From Clostridia bacterium (GTDB lineage Bacteria > Bacillota_A > Clostridia > Oscillospirales > CAG-272), in the NCBI GenBank assembly GCA_017445115.1, contig JAFSUU010000122.1:1-64000 (forward strand): a stretch of DNA of 64,000 nucleotides, read 5' to 3'. Positions 43,948 to 54,924 of this stretch are shown in pieces. A program made the translations under genes and the position numbers. Numbering within the stretch: the stretch's first letter is position 1; the number at the start of each line of letters is the position of its first letter. The notes beneath the pieces were generated by a model. That model had not been told where the DNA came from and searched no databases. It was given only the letters and a program-made list of their open reading frames with translations.

Positions 43948-44036
43948 AATTAATATTTCGGCAAACCCGGAGAAATCCGGCGACGCAAAGCTATAGGGCC
44001 TCAAATGGCAGCCAGTTGCAATCCATTCAGTATTTG
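43948..44036 (+). ncRNA. c-di-GMP-I riboswitch aptamer (GEMM-I)
   Basis: Holds the conserved GEMM-I blocks in order: GGCAAACC, a GAAA-type tetraloop region, GACGCAAAGC, GGGCCT and GGCAGCCAGTTGC. The closing helix can pair AATATT (about 43951) with AGTATT (44029-44034). Downstream, CAGTATT (44028-44034) can pair instead with AATACTG (44045-44051). That competing hairpin opens the closing helix, a plausible switching element before the terminator at 44080-44112. Sits directly upstream of a GGDEF gene. Confidence 0.93.
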
Positions 44037-44079
44037 CCTGCCGCAATACTGATCTTTAACGGCAGAAGTATGTCATCAC

Positions 44080-44112
44080 GCCGCGAGAGCTTTGCGACTC
44101 GCGGCATTTTTA
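44080..44112 (+). terminator. Riboswitch-controlled terminator
   Basis: GCCGCGAG-N10-CTCGCGGC followed by ATTTTTAT, 50 nt before the ribosome site of the cyclase gene. A second alternative pairing, CTGCCG (44038-44043) with CGGCAG (44060-44065), lies between aptamer and terminator. Whether ligand turns expression on or off cannot be settled by eye. Confidence 0.85.
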
Positions 44113-44167
44113 TCGAACTTGCAGCGTAGGCAGTTATTATTATAACGTTTTTAAGGGAATCTACGAC

Positions 44168-45727
44168 ATGAAGAAAGAAATCAACGGAGCGAAAAGAGAG
44201 GGCGGCTCGGTCAAGCGGCCGATACAGCGAACGGTGCTGCTTCGCGGCGGTTTGCTGATGCTTCTTCTTTGCATATTGTTCTTGGGAGTATCGTATTATA
44301 CGTTTTCGAGGACGTTGTACCGGAATTTCAACGATAAGCTGGATACCGTGATCACATACGTCGAGAATCAGGCGGATCCCGACGACCTTGCAAACTGCGT
44401 CAAGACAGGCGTTAAATCGGAAAAGTATCTGCAGTACCAGAAGTTCCTAAACACGATCGTTGACGACCTCAGACTCGACTATCTGTATATCGTCATTCCC
44501 GAGGAGACGGTGCTCGTCAACGTGATCTCCGCGACGAGCGCGGCGGAGTTTGCCGAGGGAGCAGTCGATATGGAAGTGAACGAGGCGACGGACGCGTATA
44601 CGCCGGAGGAGCTTCAAAGATACCGCTCGTTCTGGGATTCCGACAAAATCAATTATTTCGAGGAGACGTCTGATTACGGCGCGTTCTACACCGCGTGCAA
44701 ACCGATGAGGGATTCAAACGGTGAGACGGTCGGTCTGATCTGCGTCGACCTTTCCTCCGAAATGGTACACGGCAAACTCAACAACGTGCTTATGTTCAGC
44801 GCGATCTTCGCCGTGTTGTCCGTCGGCGGCTTCGGCGTTCTCGTTATCACCTGGCTCAGAAAGAAAGTCACCAACCCGATACTCGCTCTTGAGGTCAGCA
44901 CCCGTGAATACGCTAAGAAGAGCCGCGGCGCAAAGAGAACGAACGAACTCAGCTACAACAGCCCGAACATAACTTCCGAAAACGAGGTGCAGTCTCTCGG
45001 AGAAGCGATAACTCAGATGACCGAGGATATCCGCGTGTATGTCGACGACGCGCTCACCGCGGAAAGAAGAGCCGATCAGGCGGAGCAGGAAAGTCAGCGG
45101 CTCGCGCTCGAAGCGGAAGCGACAAGAAAGATCTCGGAACTTTCAAATTCGCTTGTGAACCTTATCAGCAACATCCCCGCCATGACGTATACGAAAGATA
45201 TCGAGACCGGAAAGTATCTCGCCTGCAACCGCAAGTTTGCCGCTTATGCAAACAAAACGAGCCCCGAGGAAGTCGAAGGGCTTACCGACTACGATTTATT
45301 TGAAAAAGCGACTGCAGACAGTTTTGCGGAATACGACAAGCGGATGCTCGAAATGGACGGCCCGTACATATACTTTGAAGAGGCAACGGATCCGTCCGGC
45401 AATCCCAGACAGTTCCAGACGACCAAGCTGAAATACGTCAACACTTCCGGCAAAACTTGCGTTCTCGGTATGAGCGTGGACGTCACCGAGATGATGAAGC
45501 TCAGAGCGGAATCGGAACGCGCCAAGGAAGCTTACGAGGAGGCAAAGAGCGCCAGCGTGACGTATTCCAATATCGCCCGCGCGCTGTCTCTCGACTACAC
45601 TTACCTCTACTACATTAATCTCGAAACGGATGAATTCATAGAATACCATTCCGATAAAAAGACGAGAACCTTTCCGTCGAAAGACGCGGTCCCGATTTCT
45701 TCGGCGAGAGCAGAAGAGAAGCTATGA
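44168..45727 (+). pseudogene. Diguanylate cyclase, N-terminal fragment (sensor and PAS domains), frameshifted
   Basis: 519 codons. Residues about 22-43 and 205-226 are membrane helices enclosing a ~160-residue extracytoplasmic sensor domain. A HAMP-like/coiled-coil stretch follows to about 310, then a PAS domain (IPAMTYTKDIETGKYLACNRKFA) and the start of a second, cyclase-specific PAS. The natural reading continues in the -1 frame: after AAAAA at 45656-45660 the other frame encodes VERRGPDFFGESRREAM, which leads straight into the next open frame and matches the repeat unit in the second half. This frame instead ends with 24 unrelated codons. A single missing A explains everything; a sequencing error is possible. 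Confidence 0.85.
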
Positions 45728-46863
45728 CGCTGCTCCATGAGGACGACCGCGATATGTTCGTCGGCGTGTTCCACAAGGAAAATATCTTAAATACCATCGA
45801 CGAGCGCGGCTCGTTCACGCTCACGTACAGGATGCAAATTGACGGCGAGCCGGTATATCTCAATATGAAGGCGACCAGGATGAAGGGTGACGATAACCAT
45901 CTGATCATCGGCATCAACAACGTTGACGAGCAGATGAAGTATCAGGAAGCGATCGAGCGCATCAAAGAAGAGCAGATCACTTACACGAGGATCAGCGCCC
46001 TGTCCGGCGACTACATCTGTATTTATACGGTCAATCCCGAAACGGATCATTACATAGAGTACAGTGCGACTAAAGATTACGAAGGACTGGGCCTTGCCAA
46101 AGAGGGAGACGATTTCTTTGTGAGATCCGTCGAAGAGAGCGCTTCAAGTCTCTACAGTGAGGATCGTGAAAGGTTTGTCAACGTTTTCACAAAAGAAAAC
46201 GTGATGAAAGAGATCAAAGAAAACGGGCTTTTCGTTCTCGATTACAGGCTCGTGCTCGAGGGCAATCCGGTGTACGTCAGCCTTAAAGCCGCGATGATCG
46301 ATGAAAAGGACGGCCCGCAGCTGATCGTTGGTGTCGTCAATATTGACAAACAGGTCAAACGCGACGAAGAATACGCGTATAACCTCTCTGTCGAGAGAAA
46401 CAAAGCGAACATTGATGCGCTGACCGGAGTAAAGAACAAACACGCGTACGTTGACGTCGAGACCGGCATCAACCGCAGCCTTGAAGAAGGCGAGGACGTA
46501 GAATTCGCGCTCGTCGTATTCGACGTGAACGAACTGAAGAAGGTCAACGATACGATGGGACACCGCGAAGGTGACGAACTCATACAAAGCGCCTGCTCGG
46601 TGATCTGCGGCATATTCAAGCACAGCCCCGTGTTCCGTATCGGCGGAGATGAATTTGCGGTAATCGCGCAAGGGCAGGATTACGACAATATCGACGCTCT
46701 CGTTGAAGAGATCGCGGAGGCGAACAGAGTGAACGGCGCCGAAGGAAAGGTCATCGTCGCTTGCGGTATGGCGAAGTACAACGGCGAGAGAAGCGTATCC
46801 GGCGTGTTCGAACGCGCGGACGCGCAGATGTATAAAAATAAGAAGGAGCTGAAAGGCGTCTGA
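45724..46863 (+). pseudogene. Diguanylate cyclase, C-terminal fragment (PAS repeats and GGDEF domain)
   Basis: 379 codons. It begins inside a PAS-like unit (LLHEDDRDMFVGVFHKENI), has a second complete unit of the same type (residues about 85-215), and ends with a GGDEF domain: NIDALTGVKNKHAY, FDVNELKKVND and the catalytic RIGGDEFAV at about 306-313. The RxxD inhibitory site five residues before GGDEF is absent (KHSP instead), so product inhibition is not expected. The ATG overlaps the previous stop by 4 nt, so limited independent translation is possible. It would make a soluble GGDEF protein without the sensor. Confidence 0.85.
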
Positions 46864-46881
46864 TATGCCGGAAAGCTCACA

Positions 46882-46909
46882 GCGCCGCGTCTCGTCCGGG
46901 ACGCGGCGC
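46882..46909 (+). terminator. Terminator of the cyclase gene
   Basis: GCGCCGCGTC-N8-GACGCGGCGC, 10-bp stem, followed by ATAAAATTTAT. Confidence 0.75.
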
Positions 46910-46942
46910 ATAAAATTTATAACGTACGGAAGGTATGACAAA

Positions 46943-47245
46943 TTGAAAAGAGTAAGGATAACCGCGGTCCGCGCGGCGGATTATAAAGACCTTCAGGAGA
47001 GGTACGAGAACCCGATAGAGCATACCTGCGATGTCAAAGTCGGCGACGTTTTTGTGTCGAAAGACGGGGAGCGCCCGGAGGATCTTTGCCCGTCGGCGTG
47101 GGAATCGATGGAGAAATTCGTAAGGGAGCTCGCCGAAGGAGGCGGGAATTTCTTCGACGGATGGATGAAGGATCCGCAAACCGCTATGATCTCGTGCAAC
47201 GACGGATTCCGCCCGGTCAGCTTTTTTATCGAAACGGTCGACTGA
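46943..47245 (+). CDS. TIGR04076 family protein
   Basis: 100 residues, start TTG at 46943, 9 nt after GGAAGG. Pattern of TIGR04076: KRVRITAVRAADYKDL, CDVKVGDVFVSKDGERPEDLCPSAWESM, then GGGNFFDGWMKDPQTAMISCNDGFRPVSF. The family has conserved Cys and Gly residues and no known function. An in-frame ATG at 46865 would include the upstream terminator stem as coding and is rejected. Confidence 0.85.
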   Translation: MKRVRITAVRAADYKDLQERYENPIEHTCDVKVGDVFVSKDGERPEDLCPSAWESMEKFVRELAEGGGNFFDGWMKDPQTAMISCNDGFRPVSFFIETVD

Positions 47246-47372
47246 AGATTTGAAAAATGATTTTTGAAATACATAATATTTCATAAATCACGCATATTTA
47301 TTTCTAAAAGGGCTTGATTTTGCAATTTTTTTGTGATAAACTGTTATAGTAAATTCAATATTATATTTTTAA

Positions 47373-48740
<1,368 letters not shown>

Positions 48741-48742
48741 GT

Positions 48743-48905
48743 GCGCGATCTGACGGCAACACCGAAAAAAGACGGGCAAGACTTAATTCAATTTGCAAAA
48801 AACTGATATAATCAGCAAGCGCGGCGAAAGCGTATCGAACACTTTCGCCGCGTCTTTTTTCTTTGCGCGTTCGCGCCCCTTGACGTAGGCAACTACGCCT
48901 GACGG
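48743..48905 (+). repeat. Duplicated structured unit, copy 1
   Basis: Starts with a 28-bp sequence beginning GCGCGATCTGACGGCAACAC (48743-48770). It then has an AT-rich stretch with ATTTGCAA and TATAAT, a terminator hairpin (48820-48852) with a U-tract, and CCTTGACGTAGG (48878-48889) followed by TGACG. Copy 2 has the same order and nearly the same spacing (135 against 133 nt from start to the CCTYGACGTAGG block) but a different hairpin stem. Confidence 0.75.
48820..48860 (+). terminator. Terminator hairpin in structured unit 1
   Basis: CGCGGCGAAAG / CTTTCGCCGCG with 11-nt loop, then TCTTTTTTC. It probably also ends gdhA transcripts, 80 nt past the stop. Confidence 0.88.
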
Positions 48906-49008
48906 GTCGTGAACGCGCAATCTTGCTCGCCATCTCATCGCTCTCTATTTCGGCTTGCTCTCGTTCGTTTCGCTGCCTCGCGCTTCGCCGAAGGTGTGCG
49001 AATCAGGA

Positions 49009-49175
49009 GCGCGATCTGACGGCAACACCGAAAAAACAGGCGCAAACGATATTTGATTTGCAATAATCGTTAGTTAACAAAGCGGCGCACATTCAGTACA
49101 GGACTGAATGTGCGCCGTGTTTTTCTTTCGTCGATCAGCACCCTCGACGTAGGTAAGCATACTGACGATGTCAGT
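49009..49175 (+). repeat. Duplicated structured unit, copy 2
   Basis: The same 28-bp block (49009-49036), ATTTGCAA, a terminator hairpin with an unrelated 15-bp stem (49083-49117), a U-tract, CCTCGACGTAGG (49142-49153) and TGACG. A small hairpin ACTGAC-gat-GTCAGT (49161-49175) closes the unit and abuts hairpin array 5. Confidence 0.75.
49083..49125 (+). terminator. Terminator hairpin in structured unit 2
   Basis: CGGCGCACATTCAGT-acagg-ACTGAATGTGCGCCG, perfect 15-bp stem, then TGTTTTTC. No coding region lies between this and terminator 1, so it should end a separate RNA. Confidence 0.88.
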
Positions 49176-49180
49176 GTGCG

Positions 49181-49277
49181 ATGATATAGATCCGCTGAGC
49201 GGATCTGCGATATACGGCTGATGCCGTATGATATATTGCTTCGCAATATGATATACGCGACCGGGAAACCGGCCGCG
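49181..49277. repeat. Hairpin array 5, linker ATGATATA
   Basis: Linkers at 49181-49188, 49209-49214 (shortened), 49228-49235 and 49248-49255 are each followed by a different palindrome: GATCCGC-tga-GCGGATC, CGGC-tgat-GCCG, TTGC-ttc-GCAA, and CGCG-a-CCGG-gaaa-CCGG-c-CGCG. The linker is the reverse complement of that in array 3. Confidence 0.88.
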
Positions 49278-49309
49278 TATTTTAATGTTCAGAAAGTTTG
49301 GAAAGGGGT

Positions 49310-49339
49310 GCGGGGGAGCCTTTTCAAAGGCTCCCCCGC
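49310..49339 (-). terminator. G/C-rich hairpin after the flavoprotein gene (repeat-family copy C)
   Basis: GCGGGGGAGCCTTT-tc-AAAGGCTCCCCCGC, 14-bp perfect stem, 20 nt past the stop of the leftward redox operon. Preceded on the plus strand by AGAAAGTTTGGAAAGGGGT, the same tail as in copy B. Confidence 0.8.
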
Positions 49340-49359
49340 ATATTCATTTAATTTAATTC

Positions 49360-51402
49360 TTATTTCAAAAACTTCAGCGCGCCGGTGGGACATTCGTCAA
49401 CGCAAAGGTGACAGTCGGCGCATCCGGCGATCTTGTCGGGCGTGTCGAACTCCGGCTTGATGACTGACGAGAATCCGCGTCCGACGATGCCGAGCAACCC
49501 CTTCTTCGCGACCTCGTCGCAAACTCTGTAGCAAAGACCGCAAAGGATGCACTTCGCGGGATTTCTCTCAATGACGACGAGCTTCTGCTCGACCGGAGCG
49601 ACGTTCTTTGCGCCGGCGAGACGCTCGGGATGAACTTCGTAAGCGTCGGCGTATTTAATAAGCTTGCACTCGCCGTAATCGTGACATCCGCAAGAGAGAC
49701 AGCGCTTCGCTTCTTTTCTTGCAACGTCCTCTGAAAGCCCGAGATAGATCTCGTCGAAATCGTTCTTTCTCTCGGCGGCGTCACGCGTCGGCATGACAGC
49801 CCTTGGGAGCTTTTCGCGGTCGGCGAACGTTTCGGGCGTTACAACGCGCTCCGAAACGAACGGCTTTCTGTAAGGAACGGTGTTTCCGGCGAGATAGCTG
49901 TCAATAACGGCAGCAGCCTTGTTTGCCTCGCCTATCGCCTCAATAGCAATAGATGCGCCGCGGTTCGTCGCGTCGCCGCCGGCAAAGACGCCGTCAAGCG
50001 ACGTGCGGAAAGTCGTCTCATCCGCCGCGATAGTTCCTTTTTTCGTCTTTTCAAGCTCGTCGAAGCCTCCGGCGGAGATCGTCTGACCGATAGCCGCGAT
50101 GACAGTGTCGACGTCAACGTATTCGAATTTTCCTTCGACAGGAACGGGAGAGCGGCGTCCGGAAGCGTCCGGTTCGCCGAGCTCCATGACTTGAAGCTTC
50201 ACCGTCTTGACTTTTCCGTCCTCGTCAATGATCTCAGCGGGATTCGTGAGGAACTTGAACTCGACGCCCTCTTCGATAGCTTCTTCTATCTCAATATCCT
50301 CGGCGGGCATTTCGGCTCTCGTACGTCTGTAAATGACGTAAACGTTTTCAGCGCCGAGACGTACCGCACTGCGGCAGGCGTCCATCGCCGTGTTGCCGCC
50401 GCCGACTACAGCGACGCGCTTGCCGATCTCGGGCTTATCTCCGTCGCCGGAATTGTAGAACGAAACTTTGCGTAAGAAATCGATACCTCCGAGAACACCC
50501 TCAAGCTCTTCGCCAGGGCATCTTATCGAACTGCTTTTCCACGCGCCTATCGCAACGTACACCGCGTCAAACTTTTCGCGAAGTTCGGAAAGCGTCGCGT
50601 CGCGACCGATCTTGAAGTTGTTCACCATCTTGACGCCGAGGTCTTCGATCTCTTTGACCTCGCGGTCGACGATACTCTTCGGAAGACGGTACGCGGGGAT
50701 CCCGTAGCGGAGCATACCGCCCATCTTCGGCATCGCGTCGTATACCGTCACCGAGTGACCTTTGACGCGAAGGAAATATGCCGCGGTGAGACCTGCGGGA
50801 CCGCCGCCGATGACGGCGACGCTCTTTCCGGTCTCGGGCGCGATCTCCGGGCGGAACGTGTCTTTTTCAAGGTCGCGGTCAGCCGCGAAGTATTTTAATC
50901 TCGCGATCGAGATAGGCTCCTCGACCATTTTTCTGCGGCACGCCTTTTCGCACGGATGCGGGCAGACTCTGCCGATAGAAGCGGGAAGAGGAAGTTTGTC
51001 TTTTATGAGTTTTACCGCGGCGTGATCGTCGCCGTCGGCGATGAGCTTTACGTAGCCCTGGCAGTCTGTTCCGGCGGGACAGTTCAGCGAGCACGGACCG
51101 CGGCAGTCGCCGTCGTGGTCGCTCATCAGAAGCTCGAGAGCTATCTTTCTCGAATGTCTGACGCGCTCCGTGTCTGTCCTGACGACCATTCCCTCTGCCG
51201 CCTTCGTGGCGCAGGAGCGGAACAGTTTCGGCGAACCTTCGATCTCTACCGTGCAAAGACCGCACGCGCCGTAAACCTTGACAATGTTGCTCTGGCAGAG
51301 AGTCGGTATTTCGATCCCGGCACTCTTCGCCGCCGCAAGGACCGTGTCGCCCTCGTGACATACGACTTCAATACCGTTGATAGTAAGTTTGATCTCGTTC
51401 AT
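49360..51402 (-). CDS. FAD-dependent oxidoreductase with N-terminal [2Fe-2S]/NuoG-like and C-terminal 2x[4Fe-4S] domains
   Basis: 680 residues in three parts. Residues 1-75 are a 2Fe-2S ferredoxin domain (LCQSN ... ACGLCTVEI ... FRSCATKA) leading to an H/C-rich NuoG-type segment (SDHDGDCRGPCSLNCPAGTDC). The middle is GltD-like: FAD site VAVIGGGPAGLTAAYFL and NAD(P) site VAVVGGGNTAMDACRSAVR. The end has CILCGLCYRVCDE and CADCHLCVDECP. It is coupled to NuoF- and NuoE-like genes, so it should receive or deliver electrons between NAD(P)H and ferredoxin. No hydrogenase H-cluster motif is present. The ATG at 51402 starts MNEIKLTINGIEV after GGAGA. Confidence 0.88.
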   Translation of the reverse strand: MNEIKLTINGIEVVCHEGDTVLAAAKSAGIEIPTLCQSNIVKVYGACGLCTVEIEGSPKLFRSCATKAAEGMVVRTDTERVRHSRKIALELLMSDHDGDCRGPCSLNCPAGTDCQGYVKLIADGDDHAAVKLIKDKLPLPASIGRVCPHPCEKACRRKMVEEPISIARLKYFAADRDLEKDTFRPEIAPETGKSVAVIGGGPAGLTAAYFLRVKGHSVTVYDAMPKMGGMLRYGIPAYRLPKSIVDREVKEIEDLGVKMVNNFKIGRDATLSELREKFDAVYVAIGAWKSSSIRCPGEELEGVLGGIDFLRKVSFYNSGDGDKPEIGKRVAVVGGGNTAMDACRSAVRLGAENVYVIYRRTRAEMPAEDIEIEEAIEEGVEFKFLTNPAEIIDEDGKVKTVKLQVMELGEPDASGRRSPVPVEGKFEYVDVDTVIAAIGQTISAGGFDELEKTKKGTIAADETTFRTSLDGVFAGGDATNRGASIAIEAIGEANKAAAVIDSYLAGNTVPYRKPFVSERVVTPETFADREKLPRAVMPTRDAAERKNDFDEIYLGLSEDVARKEAKRCLSCGCHDYGECKLIKYADAYEVHPERLAGAKNVAPVEQKLVVIERNPAKCILCGLCYRVCDEVAKKGLLGIVGRGFSSVIKPEFDTPDKIAGCADCHLCVDECPTGALKFLK

Positions 51403-51416
51403 CACCGTCTCTCCTT

Positions 51417-53168
<1,752 letters not shown>

Positions 53169-53169
53169 T

Positions 53170-53667
53170 TTATGCCTCCTCCTTTGTTTCTTTTGCAAGT
53201 GAGGTGAGAATTTCCTTCACTTTAGCAGGAGTGAGCGAGCCGTATGTCGATCCGTTGATCATCATTACGGGAGACAGACTGCAGCAGCCGAGACACGCAA
53301 CGTGAGTCAGCGTGAAGAGCCCGTCGTCGGTCGTCTCGCCGTCTCTTATTCCTATCGTTTCGTATACGGCGTCGGCGATCCTCTCAGAGCCGTTGACGTG
53401 GCACGCGGTGCCCTGGCACAGAAGGATCAGATACTTGCCGACCGGCTTGAATCTGAACTGAGTGTAGAACGTGGCGACTCCGAGAACTTTTGCGGGAGTC
53501 GAGCCGACGCGGTCGGCGATATGATAAAGCGCTTCGGTCGGGAGATAACCGTATATCTCCTGCGCTTTCTGAAGGATCGTGATAAGACTTCCGGGTACGT
53601 CGGCGTATTCTTTGAGAACACCGTCGAGAAGCGAGAGATCGCACCCTTTGCCGGAACAGCAGCACAT
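53170..53667 (-). CDS. NuoE-like [2Fe-2S] subunit (HydC/HndA type)
   Basis: 165 residues. Thioredoxin-like 2Fe-2S protein: ILQKAQEIYGYLPTEAL, GVATFYTQFRFKP, CQGTACHVNG and HVACLGCCSLSPVMMIN, giving the four cysteine ligands. The unusual N-terminus MCCCSGKGC adds four further cysteines. First gene of the three-gene redox operon, driven by the promoter at 53700-53728. Confidence 0.95.
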   Translation of the reverse strand: MCCCSGKGCDLSLLDGVLKEYADVPGSLITILQKAQEIYGYLPTEALYHIADRVGSTPAKVLGVATFYTQFRFKPVGKYLILLCQGTACHVNGSERIADAVYETIGIRDGETTDDGLFTLTHVACLGCCSLSPVMMINGSTYGSLTPAKVKEILTSLAKETKEEA

Positions 53668-53699
53668 AGCGTTGCACCCCTTTGAAAATATTTACTAAC

Positions 53700-53728
53700 A
53701 TTATAATACAATGATCGCTTTAATGCAA
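53700..53728 (-). promoter_or_regulatory. Promoter of the NuoEF-flavoprotein operon
   Basis: Minus strand TTGCAT (53723-53728), 17-nt spacer, TATAAT (53700-53705), 33 nt before the NuoE-like ATG. Confidence 0.8.
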
Positions 53729-53822
53729 GGGATTTTCAAAAAAGTTGCATAAATATTATTAATAGTGCCAAACAGACTTCTTTGGTGAATTTGCGACAAG
53801 CGACGCTGAATTATTATGCGAT

Positions 53823-53851
53823 TTGACAAGTTCGGAAGAGTATGGTATAAT
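53823..53851 (+). promoter_or_regulatory. Sigma-A promoter of the cytidylyltransferase gene
   Basis: TTGACA (53823-53828), 17-nt spacer, TATAAT (53846-53851): perfect consensus, 29 nt before the ATG. Confidence 0.88.
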
Positions 53852-53880
53852 TATTCGAAATACAAATCGGAGAAAGAGAT

Positions 53881-54594
53881 ATGAAAAACGAAATAGCAAT
53901 ACTGATGGCGGCGGGGCTCGGAACGAGAATGGCTCCGCTGACGGAAAAGACGCCGAAGCCGCTCGTAAAGGTGTTCGGCAAGTCTATGATAGAAACGGTG
54001 ATCGACGGCCTTATCGGACGCGGGGTAAAGCACATTTACGTCGTCGTCGGTTATAAAAAAGAACAGTTCGAACATCTGACCGGAAAATACGGCAACTTGA
54101 CCCTGATAGAGAACAAAGAGTATATGGAGGTCAACAATATCTCCTCGATACACGCCGCGATCCCGGTCATGGGCAAAGAGGACTGCTTTATATGCGAGGC
54201 GGATCTTTACGTGTCCGATCCTTCGATCTTCAAAGCAGAGCTCGATCATTCCTGCTATTACGGAAAGATGGTTAAAGGTCACAGCGACGACTGGGTATTC
54301 GAGCAGGACGGGACGGGAAGGATCACGAGAGTCGGCAAATACGGCGACGATTGTTTCAATATGTGCGGCGTTGCGTGGTTCAAAGCCGCGGATGCGAAGA
54401 AGGTCGCCGACGCGATCGAGGAGGCGTACCGTCATCCCGGAACGTACGAAACGCTGTTCTGGGACGATATCGTAAATCAGGAGATAAAGAATATCGATCT
54501 CACCGTCCACGAGGTATTTCACGATCAGATAGTCGAGATCGACTCGGTAAAGGAGCTCTCCGTGGTCGATCCGAATTATAAAGAATATAATTAA
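53881..54594 (+). CDS. Sugar/choline-phosphate nucleotidyltransferase (LicC-like)
   Basis: 237 residues with the NTP-transferase fold. The signature LMAAGLGTRMAPLTEKTPKPLVKV carries the pyrophosphorylase G-x-G-T-R. Then come VVVGYKKEQF, the LicC-like NNISSIHAAIPVM, FICEADLYVSDP and DIVNQEIKNIDLTVHEV. The NNISS and CEADLYV features favour a CTP:phosphocholine-type cytidylyltransferase over a hexose enzyme. That points to surface decoration; no licA/licB/licD is adjacent. Substrate not proved. Confidence 0.82.
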   Translation: MKNEIAILMAAGLGTRMAPLTEKTPKPLVKVFGKSMIETVIDGLIGRGVKHIYVVVGYKKEQFEHLTGKYGNLTLIENKEYMEVNNISSIHAAIPVMGKEDCFICEADLYVSDPSIFKAELDHSCYYGKMVKGHSDDWVFEQDGTGRITRVGKYGDDCFNMCGVAWFKAADAKKVADAIEEAYRHPGTYETLFWDDIVNQEIKNIDLTVHEVFHDQIVEIDSVKELSVVDPNYKEYN

Positions 54595-54605
54595 TTAAAA
54601 AAGTA

Positions 54606-54634
54606 TTGCGTTTTCAAATTATTTATGTTATTAT
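54606..54634 (+). promoter_or_regulatory. Promoter of the pheST T-box transcript
   Basis: TTGCGT (54606-54611), 17-nt spacer, TATTAT (54629-54634). Confidence 0.65.
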
Positions 54635-54639
54635 ATATT

Positions 54640-54880
54640 GTCAAAGGCAATGACGGAGACGGAGATGCGGAGTCCGCGTTTTCAGAGAGGGAGGCGCTTG
54701 CTGTGAGCCGCCCATCGCGCCGCTAATCATTTCACTCCCGAGCCTGCCGGGTGATACGTAGTCCGGCACGGGTGAGACCGTTATATCTTGCAAGAGTGCC
54801 GGCGGATCTTCGCCGGAATTCGGGTGGTACCGCGGAGTATTGTTGCCCCGTCCCGTTGCGGACGGGGTATTATATTTCCC
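54640..54880 (+). ncRNA. T-box riboswitch of pheST
   Basis: The hallmark T-box sequence GGGTGGTACCGCGG lies at 54822-54835, where UGGN pairs with the CCA end of uncharged tRNA. Stem I occupies about 54650-54745, with a probable UUC (Phe) specifier at 54731-54733 followed by a purine. A terminator CCCCGTCC / GGACGGGG (54847-54868) follows. The position in front of pheS supports tRNA-Phe as ligand. Uncharged tRNA-Phe should prevent termination. Confidence 0.95.
54847..54880 (+). terminator. T-box-controlled terminator
   Basis: CCCCGTCC-cgttgc-GGACGGGG followed by TATTATATTT; 45 nt upstream of the pheS ATG. Confidence 0.88.
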
Positions 54881-54924
54881 CGACAGAAAAATAATAAAAT
54901 TGACATAGCAAAAAGGAGAAGGAA

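Noticed and set aside
45724..46863. Two independent genes, a sensor and a separate soluble cyclase
   Set aside because: The boundary falls inside one PAS-like domain and the missing residues are encoded in the other frame, so a frameshift explains it better than two genes.
48853..49008. Coding sequence between the two structured units
   Set aside because: No start with a ribosome site and no open frame of useful length; the region is the tail of unit 1 plus unassigned sequence.
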